Below are positions 57,829-64,000 of a stretch of DNA of 64,000 nt, in pieces (the first letter of the stretch is position 1; the number at the start of each line of letters is the position of its first letter). Position numbers and translations under genes: made by a program. The notes beneath the pieces are model-generated. The model was given only the letters and a program-made list of their open reading frames with translations. It was not told the origin of the DNA and searched no databases. Origin of the DNA: Mycobacterium alsense (GTDB lineage Bacteria > Actinomycetota > Actinomycetes > Mycobacteriales > Mycobacteriaceae); the NCBI RefSeq assembly GCF_002086635.1, contig NZ_MVHD01000006.1, forward strand, positions 62,001-126,000. The letters are read 5' to 3'.

Positions 57829-57882
57829 ATGGACAACGTGATGGCGAGGGGTGCGCCGGCGGCCGTCGGGAGGCGCCCGTGA
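57829..57882 (+). CDS. Possible 17-residue upstream ORF coupled to accD1
   Basis: ATG at 57829 preceded by TGGAGG (about 12 bases upstream) opens 17 codons ([17 protein letters not shown]). Its TGA overlaps the accD1 GTG as GTGA, the same coupling seen along this operon. It may be a leader that drives accD1 translation or an N-terminal remnant. It is downstream of the accD1 palindrome. Confidence 0.35.
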   Translation: MDNVMARGAPAAVGRRP

Positions 57883-59465
57883 GTTCGACCGTGATGACCG
57901 CGCCGTCGTTCGCCGACGAGCACCGGCGACTGGTCGGCGAACTGAACGCCAGGCTGGCCGCCGCCGCCCTGGGCGGCAACGAACGCGCGCGGGAACGCCA
58001 TGTCAGTCGCGGCAAGCTGCTGCCGCGCGAACGGGTGGATCGCCTGCTGGACCCGGGCAGCCCGTTTCTGGAGCTCGCCCCGCTGGCCGCGAACGGCATG
58101 TACGACGACGAATCCCCGGGGGCCGGGATCATCACCGGCATCGGCCGGGTGTCGGAGCGCGAGTGCGTGATCGTCGCCAATGACGCGACCGTCAAGGGCG
58201 GCACCTATTACCCGATGACGGTCAAAAAACACCTGCGCGCACAGGAAGTCGCGCTGCAGAACCGGCTGCCGTGCATCTATTTGGTCGACTCCGGCGGCGC
58301 GTTCCTGCCGCGCCAGGACGAGGTCTTTCCCGACCGCGAGCATTTCGGGCGGATCTTCTACAACCAGGCGACCATGAGCGCCAAGGAGATTCCGCAGGTC
58401 GCCGCCGTGCTGGGGTCCTGCACGGCCGGCGGCGCGTACGTGCCGGCGATGAGCGACGAGGCCGTCATCGTCCGCGAGCAGGGCACCATATTCCTCGGCG
58501 GCCCACCGCTGGTCAAGGCCGCCACCGGCGAGATCGTCTCGGCCGAGGAGCTGGGCGGCGGCGACCTGCACTCGCGGGTCTCGGGCGTCACCGACCACCT
58601 CGCCGACGACGACGAGGACGCGCTGCGCATCGTCCGCTCGATCGCGGCCACCTTCGGCCCGCGCGAGCCCAGCCAGTGGGAGGTGTGGCCCACCGTCGAG
58701 CCCAAGCACGCGCAGACCGAGCTCTACGACGTGGTGCCGCCGGATCCGCGGGTGCCCTACGACGTGCACGAGGTCATCGTGCGGCTGGTCGACGGCGGCG
58801 AATTCAGCGAATTCAAGGCCAACTACGGCAAGACGCTGGTGACCGCCTTCGCGCGCATCCACGGCCATCCCGTCGGCATCGTCGCCAACAACGGGGTGCT
58901 GTTCAGCGAATCCGCTTTGAAGGGCGCGCATTTCATCGAGCTGTGCGACAAGCGCAAGATACCGTTGCTCTTCCTGCAGAACATCGCCGGGTTCATGGTC
59001 GGCCGCGACTACGAGGCCGGGGGCATCGCCAAGCACGGCGCCAAGATGGTCACCGCCGTGGCGTGCGCCCGGGTGCCCAAGCTGACCGTCGTGATCGGCG
59101 GATCCTACGGCGCGGGCAACTATTCGATGTGCGGCCGGGCCTATTCACCCCGCTTCTTGTGGATGTGGCCCAACGCCCGCATCTCGGTGATGGGTGGCGA
59201 GCAGGCGGCGTCGGTGCTGGCGACCGTGCGCGGCGAGCAGCTCAGCGCATCGGGCAAGCCGTGGTCGCCCGACGAAGAGGAGGCGTTCAAGGCGCCCATC
59301 CGTCAGCAATACGAGGACCAGGGCAACCCGTACTACTCCACGGCACGGCTGTGGGACGACGGCATCATCGACCCCGCCCAGACCAGAACGGTTGTCGGGC
59401 TTGCCCTTTCGGTGTGCGCCCACGCCCCGCTGGATCCGGTCTCCTACGGCGTATTCCGGATGTGA
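57879..59465 (+). CDS. accD1: Acyl-CoA carboxylase beta subunit AccD1 (methylcrotonyl-CoA carboxylase)
   Basis: 528 residues from the GTG at 57879, with GGGAGG about six bases upstream. Carboxyltransferase fold with both oxyanion holes: [17 protein letters not shown] in the N half and [21 protein letters not shown] in the C half. The sequence follows Rv2502c, the transferase subunit of the AccA1-AccD1 complex, which carboxylates 3-methylcrotonyl-CoA in leucine breakdown. It heads an operon of five genes, each joined by a four-base overlap. Preceded by a BkaR-type palindrome. Confidence 0.96.
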   Translation: MSSTVMTAPSFADEHRRLVGELNARLAAAALGGNERARERHVSRGKLLPRERVDRLLDPGSPFLELAPLAANGMYDDESPGAGIITGIGRVSERECVIVANDATVKGGTYYPMTVKKHLRAQEVALQNRLPCIYLVDSGGAFLPRQDEVFPDREHFGRIFYNQATMSAKEIPQVAAVLGSCTAGGAYVPAMSDEAVIVREQGTIFLGGPPLVKAATGEIVSAEELGGGDLHSRVSGVTDHLADDDEDALRIVRSIAATFGPREPSQWEVWPTVEPKHAQTELYDVVPPDPRVPYDVHEVIVRLVDGGEFSEFKANYGKTLVTAFARIHGHPVGIVANNGVLFSESALKGAHFIELCDKRKIPLLFLQNIAGFMVGRDYEAGGIAKHGAKMVTAVACARVPKLTVVIGGSYGAGNYSMCGRAYSPRFLWMWPNARISVMGGEQAASVLATVRGEQLSASGKPWSPDEEEAFKAPIRQQYEDQGNPYYSTARLWDDGIIDPAQTRTVVGLALSVCAHAPLDPVSYGVFRM

Positions 59466-61468
59466 CTGCAGTGTTCGACACCGTGCTTGTGGCCAACCGT
59501 GGCGAGATCGCGGTGCGGGTGATCCGCACCTTGCGCCGGATGGGCATCAAATCCGTCGCCGTCTACAGCGACGCCGACGCCACCGCGCGGCACGTGCTGG
59601 AGGCCGACGCGGCCGTCCGCCTGGGACCCGCACCCGCGCGCGAAAGCTATCTGGACATCGACAAGGTCGTCGACGCCGCCGTGCGCACCGGCGCCCAGGC
59701 GATCCACCCGGGCTACGGATTCCTTTCCGAAAACGCGGATTTCGCCTCGGCGTGCGAACGCGCCGGGGTGGTGTTCTTGGGTCCGCCGCCCCTGGCGATG
59801 CAGGTGATGGGCGACAAGATCACCGCCAAGAACGCCGTCGCCGCCTTCGACGTGCCGGTGGTGCCGGGCGTGGCCCAGCCCGGTTTGACCGACGACGATC
59901 TCGTCGCGGCGGCCGACGAGGTCGGCTATCCGGTGTTGATCAAGCCGTCGGCGGGCGGCGGCGGCAAGGGCATGCGGCTGGTGGAGGATCCGGCCCGGCT
60001 GCCCGGGGCGCTGGTGAGCGCCCGCCGAGAGGCCGCGTCCGCGTTCGGCGACGACACGCTGTTTTTGGAGCGGTTCGTGTTGCGGCCCAGGCATATTGAG
60101 GTGCAGGTGCTCGCCGACACCCACGGCACCGTCGTCCATCTGGGCGAACGCGAATGCAGCCTGCAGCGGCGGCACCAGAAGGTCATCGAGGAGGCGCCCT
60201 CGCCGCTGCTCGACCCCGGCACGCGCGCGCGGATCGGGGCGGCGGCATGCAACACGGCCCGCAGCGTCGACTACGTCGGGGCCGGCACCGTGGAGTTCAT
60301 CGTCTCCGCCGATCGGCCCGACGAGTTCTTCTTCATGGAGATGAACACCCGCCTGCAGGTCGAGCATCCGGTGACCGAGGCGGTCACCGGCCTGGACCTG
60401 GTGGAGTGGCAGCTGCGGGTGGCCGCGGGCGAGAAGCTGGGCTTCGCGCAGGACGATATCGAATTGCGCGGGCATGCGATCGAGGCCCGCGTGTACGCCG
60501 AAGACCCCGCGCGCGGGTTCCTGCCGACGGGCGGGCGGGTGCTGCAGGTGTTCGAGCCCGTCGGCGCCGGGGTGCGGGTGGATTCGTCGCTGCTGGCCGG
60601 CACGCGGGTGGGAAGCGACTACGACCCGATGCTGAGCAAGGTGATCGCCCATGGCGACGACCGCGACGAGGCGCTCGCGAAACTCGACGGGGCACTGGCG
60701 CGCACCGCGGTGCTGGGCGTGCAGACCAACCTGGAATTTCTGCGGTTCCTGCTGGCCGACGAGCGGGTGCGCGCCGGAGATCTCGACACCGCGCTGCTCG
60801 ACGAGCGGGTGGCCGATTTCGCGCCGGTGCCGGCCCCCGACGATGTGCTGGCCGCCGGTGGCCTGTTCCGCCAATGGGCGCTCGCGCGTCGCGCTCGCGG
60901 CAACCCGTGGGCGGCGCCCACGGGATGGCGGGTCGGCGGTGACGCCGCGCCGGTGCGCACGGCGATGCGCACCCCGCTGCGCAGCGAGACGGTCTCGGTG
61001 TGGGGACTGCCCGGCGACGCCAGGGTGCGGGTCGGTGACGGCGAGACCCGTTCCGCCAGTGTGCGAGTCGACGGAGCGTCGATGACCGTGACGCTGGACG
61101 GGGTGTCTCGCGAATACCGGTGGGCCGAGGCCGACCGGCACCTGTGGATCGCCGACGAACGCGGAACCTGGCACCTGCGCGAGGCCGAGGAGCACAAGAT
61201 TCACCGCGCGGCCGGTGCGCGGCAGGCCGAGATCGTCAGCCCCATGCCCGGCAACGTGATCGCCGTGCAGGCCGAATCCGGCGCCGAGGTCTCCGAGGGC
61301 GACATCGTGGTCGTCGTGGAGGCGATGAAGATGGAACACTCGCTGGCCGCGCCGGTTTCGGGGCGGGTGGAGGTGCTCGTCTCGGTCGGCGACCAGGTGG
61401 CGGTGGACCAGGTGCTGGCCCGCCTCGCGGACTCCGAAGAAAACACCGATGGCAAGGACGAGACATGA
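59462..61468 (+). CDS. accA1: Acyl-CoA carboxylase alpha subunit AccA1 (biotin carboxylase-BCCP)
   Basis: 668 residues from GTG 59462 (GTGA overlap with accD1; a GTG three codons in is possible). Biotin carboxylase domain at about 1-450 with [12 protein letters not shown], the ATP-grasp loop [12 protein letters not shown] and [14 protein letters not shown]. The biotin carrier domain is at the C terminus, with the biotinyl lysine K623 in VEAMKMEHS. It supplies carboxybiotin to AccD1. Corresponds to Rv2501c. Confidence 0.96.
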   Translation: MTAVFDTVLVANRGEIAVRVIRTLRRMGIKSVAVYSDADATARHVLEADAAVRLGPAPARESYLDIDKVVDAAVRTGAQAIHPGYGFLSENADFASACERAGVVFLGPPPLAMQVMGDKITAKNAVAAFDVPVVPGVAQPGLTDDDLVAAADEVGYPVLIKPSAGGGGKGMRLVEDPARLPGALVSARREAASAFGDDTLFLERFVLRPRHIEVQVLADTHGTVVHLGERECSLQRRHQKVIEEAPSPLLDPGTRARIGAAACNTARSVDYVGAGTVEFIVSADRPDEFFFMEMNTRLQVEHPVTEAVTGLDLVEWQLRVAAGEKLGFAQDDIELRGHAIEARVYAEDPARGFLPTGGRVLQVFEPVGAGVRVDSSLLAGTRVGSDYDPMLSKVIAHGDDRDEALAKLDGALARTAVLGVQTNLEFLRFLLADERVRAGDLDTALLDERVADFAPVPAPDDVLAAGGLFRQWALARRARGNPWAAPTGWRVGGDAAPVRTAMRTPLRSETVSVWGLPGDARVRVGDGETRSASVRVDGASMTVTLDGVSREYRWAEADRHLWIADERGTWHLREAEEHKIHRAAGARQAEIVSPMPGNVIAVQAESGAEVSEGDIVVVVEAMKMEHSLAAPVSGRVEVLVSVGDQVAVDQVLARLADSEENTDGKDET

Positions 61469-62634
61469 CTACGTCGATTACTTCCGGGGGCACATTGCCC
61501 AAGGAATACGAGGACCTTCGCGACACGGTGGCCGACTTTGCGCGCACCGTCGTCGCGCCGGTGTCGGCCAAACACGATGAGGAGCACAGCTTCCCGTACG
61601 AGGTAGTCGCCAAGATGGGCGAGATGGGCCTGTTCGGCCTGCCGTTCCCCGAGGAGTACGGCGGGATGGGCGGCGACTACTTCGCGTTGTCGCTGGCACT
61701 CGAGGAACTCGGCAAGGTCGACCAGTCCGTGGCGATCACGCTGGAGGCCGGCGTCAGCCTCGGCGCGATGCCGATCTACCGGTTCGGCAACGAGGAGCAG
61801 AAGCGAAAGTGGCTGCCGGACCTGACGGCGGGCCGGGCGCTCGCCGGGTTCGGCCTCACCGAGCCGGGCGCCGGCTCCGACGCGGGCGCCACCCGCACCA
61901 CCGCCCGCCTCGAGGGCGGCGAATGGGTGATCAACGGCACCAAGCAATTCATCACCAACTCCGGCACCGACATCACCTCGCTGGTCACCGTCACCGCCGT
62001 GACGGGCACCCTCGCCGGGGACAGGAAGGAAATCTCGACGATCATCGTGCCCAGCGGCACACCGGGTTTCACCGTCGAGCCGGTCTACAACAAGGTCGGT
62101 TGGAACGCATCGGACACCCATCCGCTGACTTTCGCCGACGCCCGCGTGCCGGAGGAGAACCTGTTGGGCCCCCGCGGCAGCGGCTACGCCAACTTCCTGT
62201 CGATCCTCGACGAGGGCCGGATCGCGATCGCCGCCCTGGCGACCGGGGCGGCGCAGGGCTGCGTGGACGAAAGCGTCAAGTACGCCAAGGAACGGCAGTC
62301 GTTCGGGCAGCCGATCGGTTCCTATCAGGCGATCAGCTTCAAGATCGCACGGATGGAGGCCCGCGCTCACGTCGCGCGCACGGCGTACTACGATGCGGCC
62401 GCAAAGATGTTGGCCGGCAAGCCATTCAAGAAGGAGGCGGCGATCGCCAAGATGATCGCGTCGGAGGCGGCAATGGACAATGCCCGCGACGCCACCCAGA
62501 TCCACGGCGGCTACGGCTTCATGAACGAGTACCCCGTGGCGCGTCACTATCGCGACAGCAAGATCCTCGAGATCGGTGAGGGAACCACCGAGGTGCAGCT
62601 GATGCTCATCGCGCGATCGCTGGGGCTGTCGTGA
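61465..62634 (+). CDS. fadE19: Acyl-CoA dehydrogenase FadE19 (isovaleryl-CoA type)
   Basis: 389 residues, ATGA overlap with accA1. Complete signatures: [46 protein letters not shown] and [19 protein letters not shown], with the expected catalytic glutamate in [10 protein letters not shown]. It matches Rv2500c. In this operon it should oxidise isovaleryl-CoA or 2-methylbutyryl-CoA and pass electrons to ETF, making the substrate of AccA1-AccD1. Confidence 0.95.
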   Translation: MTTSITSGGTLPKEYEDLRDTVADFARTVVAPVSAKHDEEHSFPYEVVAKMGEMGLFGLPFPEEYGGMGGDYFALSLALEELGKVDQSVAITLEAGVSLGAMPIYRFGNEEQKRKWLPDLTAGRALAGFGLTEPGAGSDAGATRTTARLEGGEWVINGTKQFITNSGTDITSLVTVTAVTGTLAGDRKEISTIIVPSGTPGFTVEPVYNKVGWNASDTHPLTFADARVPEENLLGPRGSGYANFLSILDEGRIAIAALATGAAQGCVDESVKYAKERQSFGQPIGSYQAISFKIARMEARAHVARTAYYDAAAKMLAGKPFKKEAAIAKMIASEAAMDNARDATQIHGGYGFMNEYPVARHYRDSKILEIGEGTTEVQLMLIARSLGLS

Positions 62635-63152
62635 GCACAGGGGACGAAACCGGAAAGTCGATTGTCCAGCGGGGCTTGTGGTTTGAGGAGTTCGAGGTCG
62701 GCACGACCTACCTGCACCGGCCCGGCCGCACGGTCACCGAAGCGGACAACGTCTTGTTCACGACGCTGACGATGAACACCCAATCGCTGCACCTGGATGC
62801 GGCGTGGGCGGCCGAGCAGCCGGGCTTTCGCGGGGAGCGGCTGGTGAACTCCATGTTCACCCTCTCCACGCTGGTGGGCCTGTCGGTGGCGCAGCTGACA
62901 CTGGGCACCATCGTCGCCAACCTCGGGTTCTCCGAGGTGTCGTTCCCCAAGCCCGTCTTTCACGGCGACACCCTGTACGCCGAGACGGTGTGCACCGCCA
63001 AGCGCGAGTCGAAGAGCCGTCCGGGCGAGGGCATCGTCACCCTGGAACACACCGGCCGCAACCAGCACGGCGACGTCGTGGCGAAGGCGGTGCGCACCAC
63101 GCTGGTGCAGAAGCGACCCGATTCCGAAAAAGGCACGAAGGAGTCCGGATGA
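62631..63152 (+). CDS. MaoC-family hydratase (Rv2499c-like)
   Basis: 173 residues, GTG start overlapping the fadE19 stop. Hotdog fold with [39 protein letters not shown] (active-site region) and [16 protein letters not shown]. In the M. tuberculosis locus this gene is placed in itaconyl-CoA/methylglutaconyl-CoA hydration, the step before the CitE-type lyase. The next gene overlaps by ATGA. Confidence 0.92.
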   Translation: MSTGDETGKSIVQRGLWFEEFEVGTTYLHRPGRTVTEADNVLFTTLTMNTQSLHLDAAWAAEQPGFRGERLVNSMFTLSTLVGLSVAQLTLGTIVANLGFSEVSFPKPVFHGDTLYAETVCTAKRESKSRPGEGIVTLEHTGRNQHGDVVAKAVRTTLVQKRPDSEKGTKESG

Positions 63153-63964
63153 ACCTGCGCGAGGCGGGTCCGGCGTGGCTGTTCTGCCCGGCCGACCGTC
63201 CCGAGCGTTTCGCCAAGGCCGCCGCCGCGGCGGACGTGGTGATCCTCGACCTGGAGGACGGCGTGGCCGAAGCCGACAAGCCCGCCGCCCGCAAGGCGCT
63301 GCGCGAGACCCCGCTGGACCCCGGGCGCACCGTGGTGCGCATCAACCCCGCGGGCACCGACGAGCAGGCCCGCGACCTGGACGCCCTGGCCGATACCGCG
63401 TACACCACCGTGATGCTCTCCAAGACCGAATCGGCCGCGCAGGTCACCGCGCTCGCGCCGCGCGAGGTCGTCGGGCTGATCGAGACGCCGCGCGGCGCGG
63501 TGTTCGCCACCGAGATCGCGGCGGCCGAGAACACCGTCGCCTTGATGTGGGGCGCCGAGGACCTGGTCGCCACGCTGGGCGGCAGCTCGAGCCGGCGCGC
63601 CGACGGCAGCTACCGCGACGTCGCCCGCCACGTCCGGTCGACGGCCCTGCTCGCGGCGTCCGCGTTCGGCCGGATCGCGCTCGACGCCGTGCACCTGGAC
63701 ATCAAGGACCTCGAGGGCTTGCGGGCGGAGGCGATCGACGGCGTCGCGGTGGGTTTCGACGGGACCGTGTGCATCCACCCCACGCAGATCGCGGTCGTGC
63801 GCGAGGCCTATCGCCCCGACGAGGAGAAGCTGGACTGGGCGCGGCGGGTGTTGGCGGCGGCGCGGTCCGAGCGCGGGGTGTTCGCGTTCGAGGGACAGAT
63901 GGTCGACTCGCCGGTGCTCAAGCACGCGCAGGCGTTGCTGCGCCGGGCGGGGGAGCCCGCCTGA
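63149..63964 (+). CDS. citE: CitE-like beta-hydroxyacyl-CoA lyase (Rv2498c homologue)
   Basis: 271 residues, TIM barrel of the HpcH/CitE family. Metal and CoA-site residues are in [47 protein letters not shown] and [14 protein letters not shown]. Despite the citE name there is no citD/citF. Rv2498c was reported to cleave citramalyl-CoA and HMG-CoA, linking itaconate dissimilation and leucine catabolism, and this locus fits that role. The last 36 bases of the window hold no further gene start that I can support. Confidence 0.94.
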   Translation: MNLREAGPAWLFCPADRPERFAKAAAAADVVILDLEDGVAEADKPAARKALRETPLDPGRTVVRINPAGTDEQARDLDALADTAYTTVMLSKTESAAQVTALAPREVVGLIETPRGAVFATEIAAAENTVALMWGAEDLVATLGGSSSRRADGSYRDVARHVRSTALLAASAFGRIALDAVHLDIKDLEGLRAEAIDGVAVGFDGTVCIHPTQIAVVREAYRPDEEKLDWARRVLAAARSERGVFAFEGQMVDSPVLKHAQALLRRAGEPA

Positions 63965-64000
63965 CACGCCGCTGCGGCGACACGTTGCCGGCTCGGCCTC

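Overview
The window is high-GC DNA from a slow-growing Mycobacterium, probably of the M. avium/M. intracellulare type, though the species is inferred. The evidence is type I fatty acid synthase followed by acpS, an MmpL protein, LdtMt2, F420-dependent and mycothiol-type enzymes, and gene order matching M. tuberculosis Rv2525c back to Rv2498c (here in the order Rv2525c, fas, acpS ... orn ... citE). Tight ATGA/GTGA stop-start overlaps are common.

1-6.4 kb: the 3' end of an acyl-CoA dehydrogenase gene, a four-domain PAS/phosphatase/kinase/STAS regulator (Rv1364c type), an amidohydrolase preceded by a TetR-hotdog fusion regulator with a perfect palindrome between them, and two small membrane proteins of unknown role. 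6.4-27.5 kb: an accessory catabolic locus. It has four acyl-CoA dehydrogenase-family subunits and an acyl-CoA ligase in one overlapping operon, an LLM (F420) oxidoreductase, an SDR, a GntR/FCD regulator, a tandem CaiB/BaiF CoA-transferase, a 3Fe-4S ferredoxin, a P450, two Rieske oxygenases, a second ligase, an NTF2-like protein, a hotdog hydratase pair, a DinB/mycothiol-type protein, an aldehyde dehydrogenase and an AttH/CrtC-like protein. Together these suggest oxygenation, CoA activation and beta-oxidation of an unidentified, probably terpenoid or alicyclic, substrate. AT-rich near-palindromes precede five of its transcription units.

27.6-42.5 kb: the conserved fatty-acid block: Rv2525c-like Tat-exported protein, fas, acpS, an M20 peptidase, bcp, a DUF3618 membrane protein, and then a DUF3556 membrane protein. 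42.5-50.5 kb: a 58-residue Trp-rich ORF absent from ordinary ORF calls, tRNA-Lys(CTT), an Eis-like acetyltransferase, an MmpL transporter, a DMT permease, the L,D-transpeptidase ldtB, a small membrane protein, tRNA-His(GTG) and orn. 50.5-64 kb: a HerA/DUF853 ATPase with an apparent frameshift near its C terminus, an SDR, a UMF1-type transporter, a proline-rich MmpS-like protein, and the leucine/itaconate catabolic locus. That locus comprises a BkaR-like TetR, fadD35, accD1, accA1, fadE19, a MaoC hydratase and citE. It lacks the scoA/scoB pair found at this place in M. tuberculosis.

Strong non-coding signals are a 125-bp hairpin-forming repeat present twice, both times between convergent genes, and two matching 8-4-8 palindromes flanking the fadD35 gene, which look like operators of the adjacent TetR.
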